From Rhizobium sp. PP-CC-3A-592 (GTDB lineage: Bacteria; Pseudomonadota; Alphaproteobacteria; Rhizobiales; Rhizobiaceae), in assembly GCF_003217095.1 (NCBI RefSeq), contig NZ_QJSR01000004.1, forward strand, positions 1 to 64,000: a DNA stretch of 64,000 bases. Direction: 5' to 3'. The position numbers and the translations under genes are program-made. Numbering within the stretch: the first letter of the stretch is position 1; each line of letters opens with the position of its first letter. This document shows positions 17,976 to 25,942 of the stretch, piece after piece. Below the pieces are notes generated by a model. That model was not told the origin of the DNA. It saw only the letters and a program-made list of their open reading frames with translations, and ran no database searches.

Positions 17976-18444
17976 CGGGCAGCTTGAAGGATATCTCATC
18001 GCGCTGCGTGGTGCCTCGTTCCATGCCCTCGACACAGTGGTGGTCAAGGTGATCCGCGGCGAGATCGATGGCATCTCGAAGACGTTCTCGCCCACGCCTC
18101 CGGAGCTGTCCCAAGCCATCCGCGACGAGATGGCATACGTCAGCAAGCAGATCGAGCTCGCGATCGCCCGCATGGAGATCGAAGACCAGCGCCCCATCTC
18201 GGTCAAGCCCATGTTGCTCGTTGACCGCATCGCCCAGGCCAAGCAACGCATGATCGACGAGGGCCGGGCCCAGCTTTTCACCGTCACCTCGCACCCCGGC
18301 TTTCTCGCTCGCAAGGGTGAGCTGCCGACCGGCGGCATCTACTGCGCCATCCTCGGCGCAGCCTATGGGCCGCAAGGCTCGGCATCGCGTCCTTCGCCGG
18401 CTCAAGAGGTTCCTGATCCAGTTACTGCCGACCTCGATTGGTAA
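17872..18444 (+). CDS. Hypothetical replication-region protein (190 aa)
   Basis: A helical, charged protein (LEGYLIALRGASFHALDTVV; DEMAYVSKQIELAIARMEIE) of a kind usually found after DUF1376 replication genes in rhizobial phages. It overlaps the previous gene by 104 bp from the first ATG; an ATG at 17911 shortens this to 65 bp. It may be a helicase-loader-like partner, by position only. Confidence 0.65.
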   Translation: MQTNDGRLREATSMELTIALRRLFSALPLRKGDVDGQLEGYLIALRGASFHALDTVVVKVIRGEIDGISKTFSPTPPELSQAIRDEMAYVSKQIELAIARMEIEDQRPISVKPMLLVDRIAQAKQRMIDEGRAQLFTVTSHPGFLARKGELPTGGIYCAILGAAYGPQGSASRPSPAQEVPDPVTADLDW

Positions 18445-18479
18445 GCTACAGCCTGCAACACATTGCTACGGATTGCACC

Positions 18480-18965
18480 ATGACCGCTCGCACAAAAAAC
18501 GAACGATATCTGTCCCGGCCCGACGTTTTGCAGCGGTATGGCATTAGCCGGTGGACCCTCACGCGCTGGATCGACCGCGACAAAGACTTCCCGATCCCGA
18601 TCAAACTGAACGGCCGCGACTACTGGTCCGACTATGACCTGTGCAAGTTTGAGGCCGCTCGTGGTGGTGCAGATCCGGACACTGAGGGCCGCGTGATCGG
18701 GCTCAAGCCTGTCTCCGGCGTCATCACCGACTATCAGCAGCTCGTCGATGCGCTGGTCTCCCGTCGCAACAGCATGGACATATCGAGCATGGAGCTCGAC
18801 GCACGCTGCGGCATGCAGGAGGGCTACACGTCCAAGCTTGAGAACTATGGCCGGCCACAAGGTCGTGGGCTCGGGCCTGACATGTTCCCGCTGTGGCTGG
18901 GCGGGCTGAAGGTTGGGCTTGTGCTGGTGGATCTGCCCCGGCGGCCTCGGAAACACCGAGCGTAA
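18480..18965 (+). CDS. AlpA-like HTH regulator
   Basis: A 161-residue protein. YLSRPDVLQRYGISRWTLTR then WIDRDKDFPIPIKLNGRDYW is the classic AlpA/MerR-like DNA-binding unit (residues 7-50). The second half has a further helical segment and a Pro/Arg-rich tail. As the last gene of the rightward early run, it is a candidate activator for late transcription. The start ATG follows a short gap from the previous gene. Confidence 0.75.
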   Translation: MTARTKNERYLSRPDVLQRYGISRWTLTRWIDRDKDFPIPIKLNGRDYWSDYDLCKFEAARGGADPDTEGRVIGLKPVSGVITDYQQLVDALVSRRNSMDISSMELDARCGMQEGYTSKLENYGRPQGRGLGPDMFPLWLGGLKVGLVLVDLPRRPRKHRA

Positions 18966-19071
18966 GCGCTGTTTCGTAAAGCGCGTTCACTGATGCCAGT
19001 CCGCCCCTTGGCCTCAAGCCTATCCAGGCGCTCAAGGTCTTGCTATTTGATACCGAGGTAGGAGAACAGCT

Positions 19072-19743
19072 GTGACCGTTTTAATCTGTCTAAAAACCCG
19101 TGACTGTATCTTTGCTGCTTCTGACAGTCAGACATACGCTGTAGGGACCACTCAGGTGGGCGAGCCACAAGACAAGATCAGGAGGGTCGGGTCTTTTGGC
19201 CTCTGGATGCTCGGGGGAGTGATGAATGCAATACCCGAGCTGGAGCCGATGTTGGATAGTGCTCAGGACATAGAGGCGCTCGACGGCAGAATGCAGCATG
19301 AAGGGACTGACGCTTTCGTCAGATGGGGCGAGAAAGCCAAACACCTCAATTTAGATAATGTGGGAATATATTCTATTGTCGCTGGCTTTGACCAGCGAAA
19401 CGAAACGCGGCTGTTCTCTCATCTATTCAGAAACAATGAGCACAAAGAGTTTACCGGAGATAACCAGTACATCGTTCTGGCTACAGATACCTCACATGTC
19501 CAAAAGTTGGCTGAAGCGCGCATTGCATCGCATATTGTCCGCTCAGGTTCTGGACATACGATCCAAGCTGATGCCTGGGCAGCGGACATCGTAGCCTTAG
19601 CTGCTGAGAAATTTCCAGTGGAGATTGGCTTTCCGGTGAGAATGTATCTCCTTCGAAGAGAAAGCCTTCCACAAACCAAACTTGTAGCCAAGCGCGGGGC
19701 TGCACCAGAACACGCTTGGGTAGTGCCTCTTGATCCATTCTAA
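19072..19743 (+). CDS. Proteasome/HslV-like Ntn hydrolase (accessory prophage gene)
   Basis: A 223-residue protein that appears to have a proteasomal beta-subunit fold. After Met removal the N-terminus is Thr1 (TVLICLKTRDCIFAASDSQ), Asp17 falls at exactly the conserved position, and a Lys-Ile-Arg-Arg (Lys34) aligns with catalytic Lys33 of HslV. The following FGLWMLGGVMNAIPEL matches the HslV helix-1 entry. There is no propeptide, as in HslV. It starts with GTG, seven bases after AGGAG. Its DNA is visibly more AT-rich than its neighbours and it faces a convergent XRE operon, suggesting a recently acquired accessory gene. No partner unfoldase (HslU/ClpX) is present in the window. Target and role are unknown. 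Confidence 0.65.
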   Translation: MTVLICLKTRDCIFAASDSQTYAVGTTQVGEPQDKIRRVGSFGLWMLGGVMNAIPELEPMLDSAQDIEALDGRMQHEGTDAFVRWGEKAKHLNLDNVGIYSIVAGFDQRNETRLFSHLFRNNEHKEFTGDNQYIVLATDTSHVQKLAEARIASHIVRSGSGHTIQADAWAADIVALAAEKFPVEIGFPVRMYLLRRESLPQTKLVAKRGAAPEHAWVVPLDPF

Positions 19744-19745
19744 AC

Positions 19746-19949
19746 TCAGCTGTCCGGAGTTTCCGGATAACTCACAGCTGCGTCAGTACCTTGTGCGAAA
19801 GATCCTAATACTCCTCGCAGTTCTGCGTGGCCTGACGCGCCGTATCCACCCAGCCTGTGTTTGGCGTCGGCGGCCGGCCACCATGCGTCCGCGGGTATCC
19901 GCCGGCCCACTGCCATTTGCCCGTATTTGGGCTGGTAGGGGTCAGTCAT
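19746..19949 (-). CDS. Hypothetical small protein (67 aa), XRE operon
   Basis: The start ATG overlaps the TGA of the preceding gene (ATGA), which is the main support. The product begins MTDPYQPKYGQMAVGRRIPA and has no recognised domain. It ends 3 bp from the convergent Ntn hydrolase gene. Confidence 0.45.
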   Translation of the reverse strand: MTDPYQPKYGQMAVGRRIPADAWWPAADAKHRLGGYGASGHAELRGVLGSFAQGTDAAVSYPETPDS

Positions 19950-20185
19950 TTCTTTCCTGGGACTGTCGCCACAGAAATGCCGGCGGCTTGGCGCAGCTCA
20001 TTGATCTGAGCATAGACCTTCTGGTGCTCAAGGCGATCTTCCTCGGTAGAAGAGAACTCTCCATCAATCAATGAATTGTCCGACCAGGCCTGTTCCAGGA
20101 CCAAACGCAGCAGATAACGCGGCACGAGAACCGTTTCTCCATCATCATTGATAGGCTCATTCCCCTTGATCATGTCCATCGTCAT
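19946..20185 (-). CDS. Hypothetical acidic protein (79 aa), XRE operon
   Basis: An acidic, helical protein (YLLRLVLEQAWSDNSLIDGE; HQKVYAQINELRQAAG). The ATGA overlap with the upstream XRE gene sets the start. It could be an effector or antagonist encoded with the regulator, but nothing in the sequence proves this. Confidence 0.6.
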   Translation of the reverse strand: MTMDMIKGNEPINDDGETVLVPRYLLRLVLEQAWSDNSLIDGEFSSTEEDRLEHQKVYAQINELRQAAGISVATVPGKK

Positions 20186-20481
20186 CTCCTCATCCACATG
20201 CTCATCCTCATCTTCACCGGCATGTCGGTGTCCAAGCTGATATCCAGCCATGTGAAGTCCGCGGCTAAGCTCACCGAAGCACATGCCATCCGGTACCGCT
20301 TCATCACCTGTTTATCGATCGCCTTCTTCGTCGACCGGTTCTCGCCGTTCTCGATGTCCGTAATCGACGACACGCTGAACCCCGTCAGCTGCGCCACCTG
20401 CGCCTTCGTCATCTTCACGATCTCGCTGCGCCAGTATCTGCATTTCAGGTGTTCCGGCTCGCTCTCAAGCGGTCGTTCCAT
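20182..20481 (-). CDS. XRE-family HTH regulator
   Basis: A 99-residue protein with the HTH MTKAQVAQLTGFSVSSITDI followed by ENGENRSTKKA. It heads a leftward three-gene operon and is divergent from the late genes. The intergenic DNA ahead of it contains repeated TTGCAC/GTGCAA half-sites, likely its own operators. It may be a second, accessory switch or an antitoxin-like repressor controlling the operon and possibly late transcription. Confidence 0.8.
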   Translation of the reverse strand: MERPLESEPEHLKCRYWRSEIVKMTKAQVAQLTGFSVSSITDIENGENRSTKKAIDKQVMKRYRMACASVSLAADFTWLDISLDTDMPVKMRMSMWMRR

Positions 20482-20706
20482 AGGTGATGCCCTTCATCGC
20501 CTGCAATGTGCAACAGTCGCATATTGAGCGCTACTGAACCTGCATATGTTGCACGTTACAGCCGATGCCCATCATCCGCCAAAGCACACCGAATCCCCCA
20601 TCCGGCTGAAAAGGCAAAAGTGCAATAATTGCACGTTCATCCGACACGGCTAATTCGCGCCCTCTCCGGCCGTCCTCGCAACCCACTGTAATCATTGCAT
20701 CCGCAT
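20482..20706. promoter_or_regulatory. Intergenic control region with TGCAA/TTGCA operators
   Basis: This gene-free stretch between the XRE gene and the small terminase gene holds a perfect 15-bp palindrome GTGCAATAATTGCAC (20619-20633). Related half-sites sit around 20502-20513 (TGCAATGTGCAAC), 20541-20554 (GCATATGTTGCACG) and 20691-20700 (ATCATTGCAT). Such repeats suggest cooperative binding by the divergent XRE protein. No gene is seen here. Confidence 0.55.
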
Positions 20707-20719
20707 CCTGTGCTTTGCG
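20707..20719 (+). promoter_or_regulatory. CCTGTGCTTTGC motif, copy 1 (candidate late promoter)
   Basis: The 12-mer lies 112 bp before the small terminase start. Because the gene on its left is transcribed the other way, the late operon needs a promoter in this gap. Confidence 0.6.
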
Positions 20720-20818
20720 TCCATTTTCCGCCACTTGTACCAAGCTTCGCGCGCGCATCCTTCTTCCCTTACAGGTCAGCGCATTCCGAGGCATCAGCAG
20801 AGGCGCAGAGACAGCAGC

Positions 20819-21352
20819 ATGGTCATGCCTTCCAAGCAGACGGCGCAAGCACTCTCCCGAGCAGGACAGAAAGCCGCTGCAACCCTCCGCAAGCAGAGCA
20901 AAGAGATCGTCCTCACCCCAGCCGTCAAAGGCGCCATCGAGCTCATGGTCTTCGAAGGTCAGAAACGACCCGAAGCCGCTGAAGGCGTTGGTCTGAAAGA
21001 CGACAGCCTCCGCAAGGCCCTCATCAAACCGGATGCTCTTGCATACCTCAATGAGTGTATGGAGGTGTTGCGAACCAGCGCTCGCCCTCGTGCGCTCCAC
21101 CGCATGGTCGATCTGCTCGACGCCAAGACCGAACGCATTCAGTTCGAAAGCGCGAAATATCTCGATGGTATGGACCGCCCGAGCCATGCAGTGGGGGCCG
21201 CGCAGATCAACGTCCAGGTCAACACCACCACCAACGTGACCCCCGGTTACATGGTCAAACTGGATCGATCAGGCGGCGCACAGATAGAGCATCTGGCGAA
21301 GGGTGAGGGTAAGGCGTTACCGCATATGCAGGACGTTCCCGAGGATGATTGA
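20819..21352 (+). CDS. terS: Terminase small subunit-like protein
   Basis: A 177-residue protein with a helical N-terminal domain containing a phage-HTH-like segment (AIELMVFEGQKRPEAAEGVG; DSLRKALIKPDALAYLNECM). The later part would form the oligomerisation core, and a C-terminal tail is polar. Gene order (first late gene, shortly before the large subunit) and composition fit a small terminase, which recognises phage DNA for packaging. Two close ATGs (20819, 20825) are possible. Confidence 0.65.
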   Translation: MVMPSKQTAQALSRAGQKAAATLRKQSKEIVLTPAVKGAIELMVFEGQKRPEAAEGVGLKDDSLRKALIKPDALAYLNECMEVLRTSARPRALHRMVDLLDAKTERIQFESAKYLDGMDRPSHAVGAAQINVQVNTTTNVTPGYMVKLDRSGGAQIEHLAKGEGKALPHMQDVPEDD

Positions 21353-21513
21353 GGAACGCCACCCCGTACCCCCTTCGTTCTCGTTCGAGCGCCCGTCAGA
21401 GGGGGGTGGGGGCAAAATTGGGCTCGAGTCTTCCAGTTCCACCCTCACACACAAGTCGCACCACTCAGAGGTTCAGGACTGAGATTTTTTTCACCCACCA
21501 GGAGATTGCAGCG

Positions 21514-21660
21514 ATGGGCACGATAAACGGCGTTGATGTCATCTGCCAGAAGTGTGGCTCTCGAGATATCGAGATCCGTGGCTTCACAATCAGTCCCGGG
21601 AAGATGAAGGGCGGCACGATCAAATGCCTTCGCTGCGGGCACACGGAGAAACCGGAATGA
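21514..21660 (+). CDS. Small zinc-ribbon protein (48 aa)
   Basis: Two CxxC pairs (CQKCGSRDIEI and CLRCGHTEK) mark a minimal zinc ribbon. GGAG lies nine bases before the ATG. The stop overlaps the next gene (ATGA). Role in the packaging region unknown. Confidence 0.65.
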   Translation: MGTINGVDVICQKCGSRDIEIRGFTISPGKMKGGTIKCLRCGHTEKPE

Positions 21661-21908
21661 CCATGTTCCGAAAGCTCCCCGTTGTCGTCGAGGCGTTCCA
21701 GTTTTCCGGGTCGGAGATTGATGGGCCGACCTGGGCGGTTGAGGCGGTGGATTATGGCGTGATCCGGTTCGATGCCGGGTCGGCGGTGGTGAAGACGCTG
21801 AACGGCGATCTGACGGCTGGCCCGGGCGACTGGATTGTTCGCGGTGCTGAGGGCGAGATCTACCCTGTGAAGGGGGATATCTTCGAAGCGACGTACGAGG
21901 TGGCTTGA
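21657..21908 (+). CDS. Conserved phage protein (83 aa)
   Basis: A small beta-rich protein with the pattern LNGDLTAGPGDWIVRGAEGE then IYPVKGDIFEATYE. This is a widespread phage and prophage protein family of unknown function, recognised by the GDWI-x-GE-x-Y core. It is coupled by ATGA to the zinc-ribbon gene. Confidence 0.7.
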   Translation: MTMFRKLPVVVEAFQFSGSEIDGPTWAVEAVDYGVIRFDAGSAVVKTLNGDLTAGPGDWIVRGAEGEIYPVKGDIFEATYEVA

Positions 21909-22129
21909 TGTCGAACGTCGTCGACCTGCCCGTCATCACCTGCCTGCCGCTTGATCCGAAGCGTGTCATCGCTGGCGCCGCCAAGCACGAGTTCAAGCGC
22001 GTGATGATCATCGGAGTGCTTAAGGATGGCGACGAGTATTTCGCGTCTTCAGATCCAGACGGCGGGACGCTGCTCTGGGATATGGAGCGGACGCGGCATG
22101 CTCTCATGAAGGTCGCCGACGATGCTTGA
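21908..22129 (+). CDS. Hypothetical protein (73 aa)
   Basis: A small protein with a beta-hairpin-like centre (FKRVMIIGVLKDGDEYFASS) followed by a helix (DMERTRHALMKV). It overlaps the previous gene by one base and the terminase by 8 bp. Similar short proteins are common just before the large terminase of podoviruses. Confidence 0.65.
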   Translation: MSNVVDLPVITCLPLDPKRVIAGAAKHEFKRVMIIGVLKDGDEYFASSDPDGGTLLWDMERTRHALMKVADDA

Positions 22130-23717
22130 GATCATCGAGCCGGATCGCCCGGTCGTTCTGCCCAAGATCGAGCTCGCCCCAGATGGTCGCAAGATCTACG
22201 CGCCTGACGGCAACGTGCTGTGCGATTTCATCGAGTGCCGCAAGCATGTGAGCATCGTCCGCGGCTCGATCGGCTCGGGCACGTCGACGGCCTGCATCAT
22301 GAAGATGTGGCTGATCTCGTGCGAGCAACGGCCGAATGACGACGGGCTGCGAAAGACGCGCTGGGCGGTCTGCCGTAACACCTTCCCGGATTTGAAGAAC
22401 ACGACGGTGAAGTCGTGGCTCGACTGGTTCCCGGAGGAGATGTACGGGCGGTTCTATTGGGACCGACCCTATCGGCACATGATCCGGCTCGGCGACGTGG
22501 AGATGGAAATCATCTTCCTGGCGCTCGATACTGAGGACGATGTGCGCAAGCTGCGCTCGTTCGAGTTCACGGGCATCTGGTTCAACGAGCTCGAATTCAT
22601 CGACAAGGCGATCGTCGACGAGGCGGAAAGCCGAACCGGCCGATATCCGGCGGTGAAGGACGGAGGGGCAACGTGGGACGGCGTGATTGCCGACATGAAC
22701 GCGCCGCGCGAGGATCATTTCATCCCGCTGATGATGGGCGAGGTTCCACTTCCGGACGATTGGACGGAGGAAGAGCGGCTTGCCTACAAGCGTCCGGACA
22801 ATTGGGGCTACCATGTGCAGCCGCCGGCCATGCTTGAGATAAAGGACGCTGCCGGCACGCTGACTGGCTATCGGATGAACCCGCTGGCCGAGAACACAAA
22901 ATGGCTGAAGCCCGGCTATTACGCGGAAAAGATCAAGGGCAAGACGAAGCAGTGGATCGACAGCCGCGTGCTGAACAAGATCACGGTGTTCGTCGACGGT
23001 AAGCCGGTCTGGAACCAGTTCAACGCGGACAGTCATGTGTCGAAGACGGCTCTTGAGCCTATTCCGGGCTGGCCGGTCTATGTCGGGCTGGACTTCGGTC
23101 GGAATCCGGCTTGCGTGGTCGGGCAGCTCGTCAACAATCGGTGGCGGATCTTCGCCGAGGTCACGGCGCGCGGTGTCGGCGCGTCGATCTTCGCGCCTCT
23201 GGTCAAGCAGCTGCTCGATCGCCGCTTGGGCGACTGGCAGCCGACATCGCGGCACGCCGATTTCCAGGGCTTTCAGGTCGAGTTTTTCGGGGATCCGAAA
23301 GGCGAGGACGGCACGCAGTCGGACGAGACGACGGCCTATGACGTTTTCCGCTCATTCGGCATGCCGGTGCGGCCGGCGCCGGTGAAGAACAACCACATCC
23401 AGACCCGTATCGAGGCCGTCGAGTATGCCATGATCACGATGGTGAACGGCATGCCGCGGCTTCTGGTGTGCGGCGTGAACTGCCGGACGCTCAAGGTGGC
23501 CATGGCCGGCGGTTATCACTTCGCGCGCATCAAGGGCACGTCTCGGCATAAGGAAACGCCCGAGAAAGACCGCTATTCCGACATCGCCGACGCGACGCAA
23601 TACATGGTGCTCGGCGCTGGCGAGGGCCGCGCGGTCGCTGGCGGCACGCACGCCGGCCGGAAATCGGCAGTTGACATCAAGGTTCAGAAGAAATCGAGGC
23701 GCCGCGGTGGGTTTTGA
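22122..23717 (+). CDS. terL: Terminase large subunit
   Basis: A 531-residue packaging motor with an N-terminal ATPase and C-terminal nuclease. The Walker A-like loop is RGSIGSGTST (47-56), a deviant form lacking the usual Lys after the glycines but with Arg47 ahead of it. The Walker B-like motif is GIWFNELE (151-158). The nuclease domain begins at VYVGLDFGRNPA with Asp324. The C-terminus is basic (KKSRRRGG). It translocates DNA into the prohead through the portal encoded downstream. Confidence 0.9.
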   Translation: MLEIIEPDRPVVLPKIELAPDGRKIYAPDGNVLCDFIECRKHVSIVRGSIGSGTSTACIMKMWLISCEQRPNDDGLRKTRWAVCRNTFPDLKNTTVKSWLDWFPEEMYGRFYWDRPYRHMIRLGDVEMEIIFLALDTEDDVRKLRSFEFTGIWFNELEFIDKAIVDEAESRTGRYPAVKDGGATWDGVIADMNAPREDHFIPLMMGEVPLPDDWTEEERLAYKRPDNWGYHVQPPAMLEIKDAAGTLTGYRMNPLAENTKWLKPGYYAEKIKGKTKQWIDSRVLNKITVFVDGKPVWNQFNADSHVSKTALEPIPGWPVYVGLDFGRNPACVVGQLVNNRWRIFAEVTARGVGASIFAPLVKQLLDRRLGDWQPTSRHADFQGFQVEFFGDPKGEDGTQSDETTAYDVFRSFGMPVRPAPVKNNHIQTRIEAVEYAMITMVNGMPRLLVCGVNCRTLKVAMAGGYHFARIKGTSRHKETPEKDRYSDIADATQYMVLGAGEGRAVAGGTHAGRKSAVDIKVQKKSRRRGGF

Positions 23718-24255
23718 CGGTTTCGGAGACGGCTTGAAGCTGACGGACTGCGAGCCGACCGATTGGTTCGTCGCGTTCCACCCGGATTCGCCGCATTGGT
23801 GGGTGCGCGCATTGGCCTGCGGTCGGTTCAAGCACGTCTCGGTCATGGGATTCGTGGAAAGAGCTCAGGCATGGGTGCTTTTCGACTTCCAGATGGACCG
23901 ATCGCGGGTCCTGATCGTCGGAAACCATGAGGCCGACCCTGTGCTCGCGTACTTCAGCGGCGAAAACACGATTGTGCGCATGGCGCGGCCCATCGGGCGG
24001 GAGCTGAACCTGAATATGTCGGTCGGCCTGTGGTGCGTGCCAGCGGCGGCCCACATCCTGGGTCTCAAGTCCTGTGCTTTGCGGCCAGACGCCCTTTTTC
24101 GTCAATGTCTCGCCAACGGTGGCGAAATTATCAGCGAAAGCGGCGGTTATGAAGCAGGAGAAGCCAAAGGAAGATCCGGAGCTTGCGCGCCAGAAGGCAG
24201 CGGCCGCCCAGGAGAAAATCAACACGATGCGGGACCGGCTGACGACGGAGACTGA
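23707..24255 (+). CDS. Hypothetical late protein (182 aa)
   Basis: Residues 1-120 look like a real globular domain (DWFVAFHPDSPHWWVRALAC; VCLMGF-like core). The GTG start lies inside the terminase 3' end with GAGG upstream. The last ~35 codons overlap the next gene and read as low-complexity Gly/Glu. A copy of the CCTGTGCTTTGC motif is embedded in the coding sequence at codons for Cys-Ala-Leu. Confidence 0.65.
   Translation: MGFDGFGDGLKLTDCEPTDWFVAFHPDSPHWWVRALACGRFKHVSVMGFVERAQAWVLFDFQMDRSRVLIVGNHEADPVLAYFSGENTIVRMARPIGRELNLNMSVGLWCVPAAAHILGLKSCALRPDALFRQCLANGGEIISESGGYEAGEAKGRSGACAPEGSGRPGENQHDAGPADDGD
24071..24083 (+). promoter_or_regulatory. CCTGTGCTTTGC motif, copy 2
   Basis: It lies 78 bp before the small gene that precedes the portal, inside the end of the previous gene. 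Confidence 0.5.
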
Positions 24256-24331
24256 CCAGTCGCTGCGCATGTTCGGCGCCCGTAGCGCGCTCGCAGGTAC
24301 CGGCCGCGTCTCGCCGCTCGTCGGCAAGTAA
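24149..24331 (+). CDS. Small charged protein upstream of portal (60 aa)
   Basis: The helical, charged N-terminus (MKQEKPKEDPELARQKAAAA) and C-terminal SLRMFGARSALAGTGRVSPL are typical of a short protein found before portal genes in BPP-1-like podoviruses. It overlaps the previous gene by 107 bp in another frame and ends 9 bp before the portal. Confidence 0.6.
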   Translation: MKQEKPKEDPELARQKAAAAQEKINTMRDRLTTETDQSLRMFGARSALAGTGRVSPLVGK

Positions 24332-24340
24332 GGGGCGCCC

Positions 24341-25942
24341 GTGGCAATCTCGCGTCCGAAGTCGACCGCGCCAGCGGCGAACCCGTTCCCGCCTCAGAGC
24401 GTGACAGAGGACGCGAACCAGCGCCTGAAAGACGCCCGCGCGCAGAAGACCGAGGCGCGCGCCGATCTGCAGGAGGCCTATTTCTTCACCCGGCCGCGCC
24501 TGTCCTGGAACATCGAATCTACCGTTAAGGCGAGCAAGAGGAGAGATGCAGAGCAGGAAGATCTTGCGACCGGCATTGGCGCGGAAGTTTCCGAGGATTT
24601 TGCGACGGAGGTGGTTTCCGCGTTTTTCCCGCAAGGCACGGATTGGGTAGCGAACGGGCTTGATGAGTCCGAGCTCGGCGACATTGAGCCGCAAGACCTC
24701 GCTGACCTGCAGGCCGAGAGCAAGAAGCGCGACAAGATCATCTTTTCGGCGATCCGCGCATCGAACTTCGAATCCGAGCTTGGCTCAACGCTCGATCCGC
24801 ATGCTGCCGTTGGCACAGTCGCGTGGTGGATCGAAAAGCCGTACAATACCCGGCCGATTTCCTGCAGCTCGGTACCGCCGCGCGAGCTCGAATTCAATGT
24901 CGAGGCCGATGGCTCGGTCGGCGATCGGTTCCGGGTCCGGCATGTCCGCGGCACGAAGCTGCGTTCCGTCATCGGCGACATCACGCTGCCGGAGAAGATC
25001 ACCAAGAAGGTGCGTGACGAGAAGTCGTGCACGATTGAGGTCGTGTGGTGTTACTGGCGCGACTGGTCCCAGCCTGAGGATGAGGTGTGGAAGCACGTTC
25101 TCCTCATCGATCGCATGGCTGTGAAGACGGAAGATCTCACCGGTGAGGGCTGCCTGCCGCTGATCATCGCCCGGTTCTCGCCCGACAACGAATATGCCTG
25201 GGGCTTCGGCCCCTCGATCAAGGCGCTGCAGGATTACCGCGTGCTGGACGTCATCACGGCCGCCACGCAGGATCGCGTCGACATCGCGATCAACCCGCCG
25301 ATGGGCTATCCCGACGACGGTGTGATGGATTTCGAGAACGGGCTCGAGAGCGGCAAGGCCTATGCCATGCGCCCCGGCTCCGGCAAAGACGTAGTTCCCC
25401 TGTATTTCGAGGGGAATGCCGATCTCGGATTCTACACAGCGACCGATCTGGAACGCAGAATCCGCCGCAAGCACTTCGCAGATTATCCCGAGCAGAAGGG
25501 CGACACGCCGCCCACGGCCACGCAATGGGCCGACGAGATGGTCAAGGCGCAGCGCCGGATCGGCACGCCCGGCAAGAAGTTCTGGCGCGAGGGTCCGTAT
25601 GCGATCTATCGCCGGTTCGAGTGGCTGCTCGAAAAAGACGGCAAGATCGACGACATCACGATTAACGGTCGCAAGCTGACGCTGGTCCCCAACAATCCGG
25701 CCACCCAGGCAGCGGACAATCAGAAGGTTCAGGTTGCAGGCAACCTGCTGACCATGCTCAAGAGCTACTTCCCGGAAACGTCGCAGGCCGCAATCGACGA
25801 GCGAAAGACTGCGGAAAATCTGCAGCTCTTGCTCAAAGACGAAGTGATCGTCCTGCGCGGCGAAAAAGAGACCGCCGATCTCGTGCAGTCGGTGCTTGGC
25901 GCCGCGCAACAGTCCGGCATGCTGCCGACGCAGGGGCAGTGA
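24341..25942 (+). CDS. Portal (head-tail connector) protein
   Basis: A 533-residue protein of the podovirus portal type: FFTRPRLSWNIE early, repeated helical segments, SCSSVPPRELEFNVEADGSV, then FSPDNEYAWGFGPSIKALQD and TPPTATQWADEM, and a helical C-terminus. It forms the dodecameric ring through which DNA enters and to which the tail attaches. A GTG start is used. Position right after the terminase and before scaffold and capsid supports the assignment. Confidence 0.88.
   Translation: MAISRPKSTAPAANPFPPQSVTEDANQRLKDARAQKTEARADLQEAYFFTRPRLSWNIESTVKASKRRDAEQEDLATGIGAEVSEDFATEVVSAFFPQGTDWVANGLDESELGDIEPQDLADLQAESKKRDKIIFSAIRASNFESELGSTLDPHAAVGTVAWWIEKPYNTRPISCSSVPPRELEFNVEADGSVGDRFRVRHVRGTKLRSVIGDITLPEKITKKVRDEKSCTIEVVWCYWRDWSQPEDEVWKHVLLIDRMAVKTEDLTGEGCLPLIIARFSPDNEYAWGFGPSIKALQDYRVLDVITAATQDRVDIAINPPMGYPDDGVMDFENGLESGKAYAMRPGSGKDVVPLYFEGNADLGFYTATDLERRIRRKHFADYPEQKGDTPPTATQWADEMVKAQRRIGTPGKKFWREGPYAIYRRFEWLLEKDGKIDDITINGRKLTLVPNNPATQAADNQKVQVAGNLLTMLKSYFPETSQAAIDERKTAENLQLLLKDEVIVLRGEKETADLVQSVLGAAQQSGMLPTQGQ

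Noticed and set aside
20366-20481. XRE gene as a second CI-type lysogeny repressor
   Set aside because: It has no peptidase domain and its likely operators differ from the CI sites; the S24 protein at 12595-13257 is the evident phage repressor.
20574-20587. Reverse-strand GCCAAAGCACACCG near the XRE operators, similar to the late motif
   Set aside because: It has mismatches within the 12-mer core and is on the opposite strand; kept only as a possible coincidence.
20531-21187. Minus-strand 218-codon frame opposite the small terminase gene
   Set aside because: It runs antisense through the operator region and TerS and has no upstream signal; the plus strand has the consistent late-gene order.
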